Assembly: GCF_008364845.1 (NCBI RefSeq)
Contig: NZ_VTTP01000004.1
Span: forward strand, 62,001-126,000
Length of the DNA stretch: 64,000 nucleotides
From: Actinotalea subterranea
Lineage (GTDB): Bacteria > Actinomycetota > Actinomycetes > Actinomycetales > Cellulomonadaceae
Direction of reading: 5' to 3'
The position numbers were made by a program, and so were the translations under genes. Of the stretch, positions 8,804-16,582 are shown one piece after another. Each line of letters opens with the position of its first letter. Positions within the stretch are counted from its first letter, which is position 1. Under the pieces are notes generated by a model. That model made no database searches. It saw only the letters and a program-made list of their open reading frames with translations, and was not told the DNA's origin.

Positions 8804-9811
8804 ATGACACACGCCGAGGACCCGCGCACCGCCCCGCCCATCCGCTGGGGGATCCTGGGACCCGGCTGGATCGCCAACACGTTCGCGACGGCGGTCAACC
8901 GCTACACGCGCGCCCAGCTCGTCGCCGTCGGATCCCGCAACCGTGACCGCGCCGAGCGGTTCGCGACGCACCACGGCATCCCGACCGTGCACGTCGGCTA
9001 CCAGGCGCTGGTCGACGACCCGCAGGTCGACGCGGTCTACGTCGCCTCGCCCCACTCCGAGCACCGTGAGCACGCCCTGCTGGCGATCGCGGCGGGCAAG
9101 CACGTGCTCGTCGAGAAGTCGTTCACGCGCAACGCGGCCGAGGCTCAGGAGGTCCTCGACGCCGCCCGTGCCGCGGGCGTCTTCGTCATGGAGGCGATGT
9201 GGACGCGCTTCCTGCCGCACGTCGTGGCGCTGCGCTCGGTGCTCGCCCGGGGTGACATCGGCGAGGTCGTGACGGTCATCGCCGACCACGGCCAGGCGTT
9301 CGGCCACCTGCCGGTCACGCACCGCATCCACGCGCCCGAGCTCGCGGGCGGGGCGCTCCTCGACCTCGGCGTGTACCCGGTCTCGTTCGCGCACGACGTG
9401 CTCGGCGTGCCCGACCGCATCCAGGCCGTCGGCTCGCTGACGCCCGCGGGCGTGGACGGCCAGATCAGCATCGCCCTCGGCTTCGGTGAGCGCGCGCAGG
9501 CGGCGCTGAGCACCACGCTGTGGTCGCACACGGGCACGACGGCGATGATCGGCGGCACGACCGGTCGCATCGAGGTCACGGGCGACTTCTACCGCCCGGC
9601 CTCGTTCACGGTGGTCCGCGAGGACGGCACGCGGTGGACGTACGACAGGGAGGTCGACGGGGGCTTCCAGTACCAGGCGGCCGAGGTCGCCCGGCGCGTC
9701 GCCGAGGGGGCGACCGAGAGCCCGGTCATGACGTGGCAGAACACGCTCGAGGTCATGGCGACGATGGACGAGATCCGCCGCCAGGTGGGCGTGGTCTACC
9801 CGGGGGAGTGA
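8804..9811 (+). CDS. Gfo/Idh/MocA-family NAD(P)-dependent oxidoreductase
   Basis: 335 residues. An N-terminal Rossmann domain opens WGILGPGWIANTF (GxGxxA dinucleotide loop). VASPHSEH and EKSFTRNAAEA follow; the family's usual EKP is EKS here. The C-terminal alpha/beta domain contains GGALLDLGVYPVSFA. Members oxidise or reduce sugars, cyclitols or trans-dihydrodiols; the substrate cannot be read from sequence. The start at 8804 fits the -10 box spacing and the expected N-terminus. No pathway neighbours are adjacent, since tmk starts 55 bp downstream. Confidence 0.9.
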   Translation: MTHAEDPRTAPPIRWGILGPGWIANTFATAVNRYTRAQLVAVGSRNRDRAERFATHHGIPTVHVGYQALVDDPQVDAVYVASPHSEHREHALLAIAAGKHVLVEKSFTRNAAEAQEVLDAARAAGVFVMEAMWTRFLPHVVALRSVLARGDIGEVVTVIADHGQAFGHLPVTHRIHAPELAGGALLDLGVYPVSFAHDVLGVPDRIQAVGSLTPAGVDGQISIALGFGERAQAALSTTLWSHTGTTAMIGGTTGRIEVTGDFYRPASFTVVREDGTRWTYDREVDGGFQYQAAEVARRVAEGATESPVMTWQNTLEVMATMDEIRRQVGVVYPGE

Positions 9812-9854
9812 GGGCGGCGGCTCCCGGGGCGCGGTCGATGTCCGGGTGCCCGAC

Positions 9855-9860
9855 TACCCT
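9855..9860 (+). promoter_or_regulatory. -10 box of leaderless tmk
   Basis: TACCCT, then 6 nt, then GTG at 9867. A second GTG at 9846 lies upstream of the box and would not be in this transcript. Confidence 0.6.
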
Positions 9861-9866
9861 GACGCC

Positions 9867-10589
9867 GTGACCTCGACCACCCCTGCGACCGGTGCGGCGC
9901 GCGCCAGCACCCCGCCGGGTGCCTTCGTCTCGTTCGAGGGCGGCGACGGCGTCGGCAAGTCGACGCAGCTCGCGCTCCTCGCGCGGTGGCTCGAGGAGCA
10001 GGGCTGGGCCGTCGTCAGCACGCGCGAGCCGGGTGGTACGACGCTCGGCCTGGAGCTGCGCGACGCCGTCCTGCACGGCGAGCACGTGAGCGCACGCACC
10101 GAGGCGCTGCTCTACGCGACGGACCGGGCGCACCACGTGGACACGGTGGTGCGGCCCGCGCTCGCCCGCGGCGCGGTCGTCCTGACCGACCGGTACCTCG
10201 ACTCGTCCGTCGCCTACCAGGGCAACGGCCGGGACCTCGGAGCCCAGGAGGTCGAGAACCTCTCGCTCTGGGCCACCGAGGGCCTGCTGCCGGACCTGAC
10301 GGTGCTCCTCGACCTCGATCCGTCGGTCGGCCTCACGCGGCTCACGGGCAGCCCCGACCGGCTCGAGAGCGCCGGTGCGGAGTTCCACGCACGCACGCGG
10401 CAGGCGTTCCTCGACCGCGCGGCGGCCGACACCTCGGGGCGCTGGCTCGTCGTCGACGCGTCCGCCGACGTCAACGCGATCCACGCCCAGGTGCGCGCAC
10501 GCGTCGCCGCGTTGCCGCAGGTCGTCGCCGGCCCGCCTGCCGTGGCGGCCCCCGCGGGCGCGGCCGAAGCCGCGGACGGCACCGCATGA
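9867..10589 (+). CDS. tmk: Thymidylate kinase
   Basis: 240 residues. Phosphorylates dTMP to dTDP with ATP. The P-loop FEGGDGVGKST sits after a short Ala/Thr-rich leader. TREPGGT (the DR-type substrate loop) and DRYLDSSVAYQG (thymidine-binding and LID region) follow in the usual order. The C-terminal 25 residues are Ala-rich. The start is set at GTG 9867 by the -10 box 6 nt upstream. holB overlaps its stop by 4 bp (ATGA), so the two are co-transcribed and coupled, a common actinobacterial arrangement. Confidence 0.95.
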   Translation: MTSTTPATGAARASTPPGAFVSFEGGDGVGKSTQLALLARWLEEQGWAVVSTREPGGTTLGLELRDAVLHGEHVSARTEALLYATDRAHHVDTVVRPALARGAVVLTDRYLDSSVAYQGNGRDLGAQEVENLSLWATEGLLPDLTVLLDLDPSVGLTRLTGSPDRLESAGAEFHARTRQAFLDRAAADTSGRWLVVDASADVNAIHAQVRARVAALPQVVAGPPAVAAPAGAAEAADGTA

Positions 10590-11722
10590 GCGTCTGGGAC
10601 GACGTCGTGGGTCAGGCGGCCGCGGTCGACGTGCTGCGCGCCGCGACCCTCTCGCCCGAGGCCATGACGCACGCGTGGCTCATCACCGGGCCGCCCGGCT
10701 CGGGCCGCTCGAACGCCGCGCGCGCGTTCGCCGCGGCCCTCCAGTGCGAGGCGGGGGGCTGCGGGCACTGCCAGGCGTGCACGACGTCGCTCGCGGGCAC
10801 GCACGCGGACGTCACCGTGGTCGCGACCGAGAAGGTCACGATCTCGATCGAGGAGGTGCGCGACCTCATCGGGCTCGCGCAGCGGACCCCGTCGCAGGGG
10901 CGGTGGCGCGTGATCGTCCTCGAGGACGCCGACCGGATGGTCGAGCGCACGTCCAACGTGCTCCTCAAGGCGATCGAGGAGCCCCCTCCGCGCACCGTCT
11001 GGCTGCTGTGCGCGCCGAGCCCGCAGGACGTCGTCGTGACCATCCGCTCGCGGTGCCGTGGCGTCGCGCTGCGGATCCCGCCGGTCGCCGACGTGGTCGC
11101 GCTGCTCGTCTCGCGGGACGGTGTGGACCCGGAGGTCGCGGACGTCGCGGCGCGTGCCGCCCAGAGCCACATCGGGCTGGCCCGGCGCCTCGCGCGCGAC
11201 CCCCAGGCCCGCGAGCGGCGTGCACGCACGCTCAACCTCGCGGCGACGATCCGGGGCGTGGGCGACGCGGTGCTCGCGGCGGGCGACCTCGTCGAGGTCG
11301 CGACCGCGGAGTCGAAGGCCGCGACGGAGGACCGGGACGCCGCCGAGAAGGCGGCGCTGCTGCACACGCTGGGCGCCGAGGGCGGCCAGACCCTGCCGCC
11401 CAGCCTGCGCGCCCAGGTCCGTCAGCTCGAGGACGAGCAGAAGAGGCGCGCGACCCGGGCCCAGCGCGACGTGCTCGACCGCTCCCTCACGGACCTGCTG
11501 TCGTTCTACCGGGACGTCCTCGTGGTCCAGCTCGGTGCCGACGTCGCGCTCGTCAACGCCGCGCAGGAGGCCGACGTGCGTCGCGTCGCCGCGGAGGGCC
11601 GCGCGGAGCAGACGATCCGGCGGATGGACGCGATCGGCGAGGCGCGGACCAGGTTGGCGGGCAACGTCGCGCCGCTGCTCGCCATGGAGGCCATGGCCGT
11701 CGCGCTGCGCCCGCAGGGCTGA
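10586..11722 (+). CDS. holB: DNA polymerase III subunit delta'
   Basis: 378 residues; a clamp-loader subunit of the replicative polymerase. The P-loop ITGPPGSGRSN lacks the canonical GKT, as expected for delta', which does not hydrolyse ATP. A zinc module CEAGGCGHCQAC follows. VIVLEDADRM (Walker B-like) and LLKAIEEPPPRT are typical. The sensor-1 segment includes TIRSRCRG. The ATG overlaps the tmk stop. Beyond the stop, copies of a 37-39-bp unit that includes the stop codon are repeated. Confidence 0.94.
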   Translation: MSVWDDVVGQAAAVDVLRAATLSPEAMTHAWLITGPPGSGRSNAARAFAAALQCEAGGCGHCQACTTSLAGTHADVTVVATEKVTISIEEVRDLIGLAQRTPSQGRWRVIVLEDADRMVERTSNVLLKAIEEPPPRTVWLLCAPSPQDVVVTIRSRCRGVALRIPPVADVVALLVSRDGVDPEVADVAARAAQSHIGLARRLARDPQARERRARTLNLAATIRGVGDAVLAAGDLVEVATAESKAATEDRDAAEKAALLHTLGAEGGQTLPPSLRAQVRQLEDEQKRRATRAQRDVLDRSLTDLLSFYRDVLVVQLGADVALVNAAQEADVRRVAAEGRAEQTIRRMDAIGEARTRLAGNVAPLLAMEAMAVALRPQG

Positions 11723-11810
11723 CCGGGCGTCCGGCAGGCAGGCCTGGGCCCCCAGGGCTGACGGGCGTCGGGCAGGCATACCTGCACCCCAGGGCTGACC
11801 GGTGCCCGGG
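11714..11810 (+). repeat. Degenerate tandem repeat starting at the holB stop
   Basis: A 39-bp unit (11714-11752), a 37-bp diverged copy (11753-11789) and a partial third copy (from 11790), each beginning CAGGGCTGAC. The first copy contains the holB TGA, so the stop triplet is repeated. GGCAGGC-type inverted arms inside the units could form hairpins. Confidence 0.75.
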
Positions 11811-11868
11811 TGCTGCGGTTCACACGCTTCCCACACACGCGCGGGCGGGTTGGCCACCCGGCATTCGT

Positions 11869-11874
11869 TACCGT
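11869..11874 (+). promoter_or_regulatory. -10 box of leaderless hydrolase gene
   Basis: TACCGT, 6 nt, then GTG at 11881. Confidence 0.6.
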
Positions 11875-11880
11875 TGCTCC

Positions 11881-13515
11881 GTGCCGCTCGCCGTGAACCC
11901 CGCCAGTCCCCGCTCGTCCCGTTCCCGGACCGCGGCCCGACCGCGCTCCGGCCCCGGTGGGCCCGTCGCAGGCCCCGCCCGCGTACGCGTCCGCGCAGCC
12001 GCGGTGATCGCGCTGACGGCCGTCGTGCTCGCCGGTTGCGCGGCGCCCAAGGTCCAGTCGAAGCCCAAGGGTGAGGGCACGGCGTCGGGCACGGCGACGG
12101 CACCCGCGGAGCTGACGACGCTCGACGCGTTCTACGAGCAGGAGATCACCTGGGAGGCGTGCGACTCGTACGAGTGCGCGACCGTCCAGGTGCCGCTCGA
12201 CTGGGACGCGCCCGAGGCCGGCGCGATCGGCCTCGCCCTCAAGCGCTCGCTCGCCACCGGTGCGTCCGAGGACCGCCTCGGCTCGTTGCTCATCAACCCC
12301 GGCGGCCCGGGGGCGTCGGGCACGGAGTTCGTCGACTACGCGGTCAGCGGGGTCATGGGCGACCCGGTCCTCGACGCGTACGACGTCGTGGGCTTCGACC
12401 CGCGCGGTGTCGGCGGCTCCACCGCGGTCGACTGCGGCACGGATGCGGTCCTCGACGAGTTCTTCACGGCCGACGTGCCCATGGCGAGCCAGGCGGACGT
12501 CGACGCCGCGCGTGAGCGCACTCGTGTGTTCGGGGAGTCGTGCCTCGAGGCGACCGGCCCGCTGCTCGGCGAGGTCGACACGGTGAGTGCCGCGCGGGAC
12601 CTCGACGTGCTCCGCGCCGTGCTCGGCGACGAGAAGCTGAACTACGCGGGCTTCTCCTACGGGACCTTCCTGGGCGCGACGTACGCGGGGCTGTACCCCG
12701 AGAACGTGGGACGCCTGCTGCTCGACGGGGCGCTCGACCCCTCCATGAGCAACGACGACCTGGTCATCGGCCAGGCCATCGGCTTCGAGGAGGCGCTCTC
12801 CGCCTACGTCGAGGACTGCCAGGCGGGCGCGAGCTGCCCGCTGCGGGGCTCCGTCGAGGAGGGCAAGCAGCAGATCCTCGACCTCGTGACGCGGGTCGAG
12901 GCGAAGCCGATCGACGCGGGCGGCGGCGAGGTCCTCAACGGTGCGCTGGCGTTCTACGGCATCGTCGTGACCCTGTACGACGACGCGTCCTGGCCGAGCC
13001 TGACCATGGCCCTCGACGAGGCGATCCGCGACAACACGGGTGCGATCCTGCTCGAGCTCGCCGGCTACTACCTCGATCGCACGGGCGACGGTGCGTACCT
13101 GTCGAACTCCATGGAGGCGTTCACCGCGATCAACTGCCTCGACTACCCCGTCGTCGAGCGCAGCTACGACGAGATGCTCGCGTTCGCCGACGAGGTCGCG
13201 GTCAGCGCACCGACGTTCGGCCGCGAGTTCGTCATGGCGGTCGGCTGCGAGGCGTGGCCCTTCCAGTCGCAGGTCGAGCGGGCTCCCATCACCGCCGAGG
13301 GTGCGGCGCCGATCCTCGTCGTCGGCACCACGGGCGACCCGGCGACGCCGTACGAGTGGAGCGTGGCGCTCGCCGACCAGCTCGAGTCGGGCCACCTGCT
13401 GACGTTCGAGGGCGAGGGCCACACGGCCTACGGCCGCGGCGGCCCGTGCATCGGTGACGCCGTGGACGCCTACCTCGTCGAGGGGACGCTGCCAGAGGAG
13501 GGGCTCGTCTGCTGA
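11881..13515 (+). CDS. Lipoprotein alpha/beta hydrolase, tripeptidyl aminopeptidase-like
   Basis: 544 residues. The basic N-terminus of about 35 residues, hydrophobic core and lipobox VLAGC indicate an exported, lipid-anchored protein. The core shows the oxyanion-loop motif INPGGPGASG, VVGFDPRGVGGS and the nucleophile elbow GFSYG. A C-terminal TAP-like domain follows, with a CxxxxCPL-containing cap and the late His in GEGHTAYG. This order is typical of secreted mycelial tripeptidyl/prolyl aminopeptidases (SlpD/TAP family) that trim peptides outside the cell. Substrate preference is unknown. It is probably its own transcription unit, given the leaderless promoter and the tRNA promoter soon after the stop. 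Confidence 0.88.
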   Translation: MPLAVNPASPRSSRSRTAARPRSGPGGPVAGPARVRVRAAAVIALTAVVLAGCAAPKVQSKPKGEGTASGTATAPAELTTLDAFYEQEITWEACDSYECATVQVPLDWDAPEAGAIGLALKRSLATGASEDRLGSLLINPGGPGASGTEFVDYAVSGVMGDPVLDAYDVVGFDPRGVGGSTAVDCGTDAVLDEFFTADVPMASQADVDAARERTRVFGESCLEATGPLLGEVDTVSAARDLDVLRAVLGDEKLNYAGFSYGTFLGATYAGLYPENVGRLLLDGALDPSMSNDDLVIGQAIGFEEALSAYVEDCQAGASCPLRGSVEEGKQQILDLVTRVEAKPIDAGGGEVLNGALAFYGIVVTLYDDASWPSLTMALDEAIRDNTGAILLELAGYYLDRTGDGAYLSNSMEAFTAINCLDYPVVERSYDEMLAFADEVAVSAPTFGREFVMAVGCEAWPFQSQVERAPITAEGAAPILVVGTTGDPATPYEWSVALADQLESGHLLTFEGEGHTAYGRGGPCIGDAVDAYLVEGTLPEEGLVC

Positions 13516-13554
13516 GGCCTTCCGACGGCCCGACGGCGCGTGGCGAGGCTCGCT

Positions 13555-13583
13555 TTGGCTCCTCGGCATGCGATCGGTACAGT
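13555..13583 (+). promoter_or_regulatory. Promoter of tRNA-Thr
   Basis: TTGGCT (13555-13560), a 17-bp spacer and TACAGT (13578-13583). The tRNA begins 35 nt later. Confidence 0.65.
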
Positions 13584-13618
13584 AGGGCCCGCTCGTAGCA
13601 CGCACGCGTGCGACCAGC

Positions 13619-13691
13619 GCCGCCTTAGCTCAGTCGGTAGAGCGTCTCACTCGTAATGAGAAGGTCATCAGTTCGATTCTGATAGGCGGCT
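13619..13691 (+). tRNA. tRNA-Thr (anticodon CGT)
   Basis: 73 nt cloverleaf. The 7-bp acceptor pairs GCCGCCT (13619-13625) with AGGCGGC (13684-13690) and has discriminator T. The anticodon stem TCTCA/TGAGA (13645-13649 and 13657-13661) encloses a loop with CGT at 13652-13654. The T arm is ATCAG-TTCGATT-CTGAT. The 3' CCA is not encoded. Confidence 0.95.
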
Positions 13692-13698
13692 CCCTCCA

Positions 13699-13741
13699 CG
13701 AAGGCCCCCTCGCCAGCGGAAACGCGGCGGCGGGGCCTTCG
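13699..13741 (+). terminator. Hairpin terminator after tRNA-Thr
   Basis: CGAAGGCCCC (13699-13708) pairs with GGGGCCTTCG (13732-13741), with further partial pairing in the loop. Confidence 0.75.
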
Positions 13742-13814
13742 TCTGTCCGCACCGGTGACGGCCGCGGCCCGCGGACGGCGCGCGATCCGGATGCCCCAGG
13801 GCGGCTCCCGTGCG

Positions 13815-13820
13815 TACGGT
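13815..13820 (+). promoter_or_regulatory. -10 box of leaderless VOC gene
   Basis: TACGGT, 6 nt, then GTG at 13827. Confidence 0.6.
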
Positions 13821-13826
13821 GGGTCG

Positions 13827-14261
13827 GTGCCTTCCGTCAAGCAGGTCCAGGTCACGTTCGACTGCACCGAGCCCCAACGGGTCGGACGCTTCTGGTGCGA
13901 GGTGCTCGGGTACGTCGAGCCGACCCCGCCCGAGGGGTTCGCCACCTGGGAGGACGTCGACCGCTCGCTCCCGCCCGAGGACCAGGGCCGGTGGTACGCG
14001 TGCGAGGACCCGACGGGCGTCGGCCCGCGGCTGTTCTTCCAGCGCGTCCCCGAGGGCAAGGTCGTCAAGAACCGGGTGCACCTGGACGTGCGCGTCGGCA
14101 CCGGCCTCGTGGGCCACGAGCGCGTCGCCGCGCTGGAGGCGGAGTGCTCGCGCCTCGTCGCGCTCGGCGGGACACGCGTGCGGCTCATGCTCGCCGACGA
14201 GCAGAACGAGTCGTGCCTCGTGATGCAGGACGTCGAGGGCAACGAGTTCTGCCTGGACTGA
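13827..14261 (+). CDS. VOC-superfamily (glyoxalase-like) protein
   Basis: 144 residues in two beta-alpha-beta-beta-beta modules. The first contains QVTFDCTEPQRVGRFWCEVLGY and ends LFFQRVPE. The second begins NRVHLDVRVG and ends MQDVEGNEFCLD, with the late Glu that is often a metal ligand. This matches the actinobacterial VOC/glyoxalase-like domain family (PF18029 type). These range from antibiotic-binding to metabolic enzymes, so no substrate is proposed. It is a single gene with its own leaderless promoter. Confidence 0.82.
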   Translation: MPSVKQVQVTFDCTEPQRVGRFWCEVLGYVEPTPPEGFATWEDVDRSLPPEDQGRWYACEDPTGVGPRLFFQRVPEGKVVKNRVHLDVRVGTGLVGHERVAALEAECSRLVALGGTRVRLMLADEQNESCLVMQDVEGNEFCLD

Positions 14262-14291
14262 TCGCCCGGGCCTGACGCGCCCCCGCAGACT

Positions 14292-14336
14292 CTGTGACAG
14301 CGGGTGTTGACTCGTGTCACAGGGGTCACCTACGGT
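14292..14336 (+). promoter_or_regulatory. Promoter with 8-bp dyad upstream of subtilase
   Basis: TTGACT (14307-14312), an 18-bp spacer and TACGGT (14331-14336). A perfect inverted repeat CTGTGACA (14292-14299) / TGTCACAG (14315-14322) brackets the -35 box and looks like a repressor or activator site. The leader to the ATG at 14477 is about 135 nt. Confidence 0.6.
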
Positions 14337-14476
14337 CTCCCCCACGACGCGCCGCGCAGCCGTCGGGCAGGGGGACAGCGTGCGCCACGACGACGTCGCG
14401 CACCTGGTCGTCACCACCTCGCCGGCCTGCGTCCGACGGTCGCCCGTGATCGACGCACTCCGAGAGGTAGGCCTTC

Positions 14477-16405
14477 ATGCAGGTCACATCCGCGCTGCGG
14501 CACCGCCCGCAGACCACCGACCAGACCCCGTCGCGCACCGGACGTCGGCTCGCCGCCGGCCTGGCAGCGGGCGTGCTCCTCGCGTCGTCGGGCGCGTTCG
14601 CCGGGGCCGCGTCAGCGACCGTGCCGGCCGACGCGGCCTCCGGGGGAGCCCGCGCCGAGGCCACCGCGGGCACACCGGGTGCTGCGCCGCCGCCCGGTGA
14701 GGCGGTCACGCCCGACCCGGGTGTCACGGACCGCCTCATCGTGAAGTACCGCACCCAGGGCCCGGGCGGGGCGCCCGGCGCGACCACCCAGGAGGAGCGC
14801 CGCGACCGGATCCAGACGGCGGCCCAGTCCGTGGGTGCCTCCGTCGAGCACGTACGACGCACCGGACAGGGTGCCGAGGTCTGGAGCCTCGGGACCGCCG
14901 TCCCCGAGGCCGACGTCGCGGCGATCGCCGCCGAGGTGGCGGCCGCCGACCCGACCGTCGAGTACGCAGAGCCCGACCGGATCCTCCACCCGCTCGCCGC
15001 GGCGCCGAACGACCCGCGCTGGTCCGAGCTGTGGGCCCTGCAGACGAGCAGCGTCGGCATCAACGTGCTGAGCGCGTGGGACACCACGCGGGGTGCGGGC
15101 GTCAACGTCGCGGTGATCGACACGGGCTACCGCCCGCACGCGGACCTGGCTGCGAACGTCGTCGGCGGGTACGACATGATCGCGGACACCTCGGTGTCCA
15201 ACGACGGGAACGGCCGCGACGCGGATGCCGCCGACCCGGGCGACCACACCGCGGCGAACCAGTGCGGGGCAGGCGAGCCCGCGACCGCGTCGAGCTGGCA
15301 CGGGACCCACGTGGCTGGGACCATCGCCGCCGTCGCGGGCAACGGGGCCGGCGTCGCGGGGGTCGCACCGGCGGCGAAGGTCGTGCCGCTGCGCGTCCTC
15401 GGCACGTGCGGTGGCTACACGTCCGACATCGCGGACGCCATGGTGTGGGCCTCGGGCGGCACCGTGACCGGCGTGCCAGCCAACCCGAACCGCGCCCGCG
15501 TGCTGAACCTGTCGCTCGGCGGCAGCGGCACGTGCGACACGACCAGCCAGCGCGCGATCACCACCGCGCGCGCCAACGGCGCCGTCGTCGTGGTCGCGGC
15601 GGGCAACGAGAACCGTGACGTGTCCCAGTCGAGCCCCGCGAACTGCTCCGGCGTCGTCGCCGTCGCCGCGTACGGACCGACCGGCGCGCGTGCGTACTAC
15701 TCCAACTACGGCTCCCTCGTCGACGTCGCCGCACCCGGTGGCGACCAGAGCGGTGGCTCGAGCCGGGGCATCCTGTCGACCCTGAACGCGGGCACGGCCG
15801 GCCCCGGGGCCGACTCGTACGCGTACTTCCAGGGCACGTCGATGGCCACGCCGCACGTCGCGGCGGTCGCGGCCCTCATGCTCTCGGCCAACAGCGCGCT
15901 CACACCCGACCAGGTCGAGACGATGCTCCGGTCGACCGCGCGTCCCTTCGTCGCGACCTGCTCGGGCTGCGGCGCCGGCATGCTCGACGCCGCGGCGGCA
16001 GTCGCCGCAGCGAAGGGCGGGGGCACGACGACGCCGCCGCCGACCGGGACCGAGGCGGAGCCGAACAACACCCGCGGGACGGCCAACGCCGTCGGTGCGC
16101 CGTCGACCGTCAGCGCCGCGATCGGCTCGTCGAGCGACACCGACTACTTCGCGGTGAGCCTGCCAGCCGGGGCGACCCTGACGGCGACGCTCACGCCCGG
16201 CTCGACGAGCGCCGACTACGACCTGTACCTCTACAACGCGAGCGGGAGCCTCGTCGCGTCGAGCGAGCTCGGGGCGGGCCGCGCGGACGCGGCATCCACG
16301 CGTAACGCCGGGTCGACGACCGCGACCTACTACGCGCGCGTCGCCTACTACTCCGGCGGCACCGGAGCCGGCCCCGGGGCCTACAGCCTCGCCCTCGGCT
16401 GGTGA
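14477..16405 (+). CDS. Secreted S8 (subtilisin-family) serine protease with PPC domain
   Basis: 642 residues. A Sec signal peptide covers residues 1 to about 48 (TGRRLAAGLAAGVLLASS ... ASA). A propeptide of the inhibitor-I9 type runs to about 170 (RLIVKYRT ... VEYAEPDRIL). The catalytic triad is Asp215 (VAVIDTGYRP), His275 (SSWHGTHVAGT) and Ser455 (GTSMATPHVAA). A short TTTPPPTGT linker leads into a C-terminal bacterial pre-peptidase (PPC) beta domain (EAEPNNTRGTANAV ... DTDYFAVSLPAG ... DYDLYLYNASG). An extracellular degradative enzyme. It is preceded by a strong promoter with a dyad and a GAGAGG ribosome site, and followed by a hairpin. Confidence 0.95.
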   Translation: MQVTSALRHRPQTTDQTPSRTGRRLAAGLAAGVLLASSGAFAGAASATVPADAASGGARAEATAGTPGAAPPPGEAVTPDPGVTDRLIVKYRTQGPGGAPGATTQEERRDRIQTAAQSVGASVEHVRRTGQGAEVWSLGTAVPEADVAAIAAEVAAADPTVEYAEPDRILHPLAAAPNDPRWSELWALQTSSVGINVLSAWDTTRGAGVNVAVIDTGYRPHADLAANVVGGYDMIADTSVSNDGNGRDADAADPGDHTAANQCGAGEPATASSWHGTHVAGTIAAVAGNGAGVAGVAPAAKVVPLRVLGTCGGYTSDIADAMVWASGGTVTGVPANPNRARVLNLSLGGSGTCDTTSQRAITTARANGAVVVVAAGNENRDVSQSSPANCSGVVAVAAYGPTGARAYYSNYGSLVDVAAPGGDQSGGSSRGILSTLNAGTAGPGADSYAYFQGTSMATPHVAAVAALMLSANSALTPDQVETMLRSTARPFVATCSGCGAGMLDAAAAVAAAKGGGTTTPPPTGTEAEPNNTRGTANAVGAPSTVSAAIGSSSDTDYFAVSLPAGATLTATLTPGSTSADYDLYLYNASGSLVASSELGAGRADAASTRNAGSTTATYYARVAYYSGGTGAGPGAYSLALGW

Positions 16406-16411
16406 CCCGCA

Positions 16412-16443
16412 CCGGCCGCGCGTCCTGCCGGGCGCGCGGCCGG
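16412..16443 (+). terminator. Hairpin after the subtilase gene
   Basis: CCGGCCGCGCG (16412-16422) pairs perfectly with CGCGCGGCCGG (16433-16443). Confidence 0.75.
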
Positions 16444-16569
16444 CCGGCCGAACGCGGGTGATGTCGCAGGTCAGCGGCATGCACAACGTCTGCACCGACC
16501 TCCACGTGCCTGCACAGAACGTGCACCGGACCCGCTCGCCGACGAACCGCCCCGGGGGGCGCGGATCTC

Positions 16570-16575
16570 TAGCGT
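16570..16575 (+). promoter_or_regulatory. -10 box of leaderless DUF4153 gene
   Basis: TAGCGT, 7 nt, then ATG at 16583. Confidence 0.6.
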
Positions 16576-16582
16576 GACGCTC

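Noticed and set aside
10686-10720. Broken P-loop in holB as a sign of decay
   Set aside because: delta' subunits normally lack a functional ATP site, and the rest of the gene is intact.
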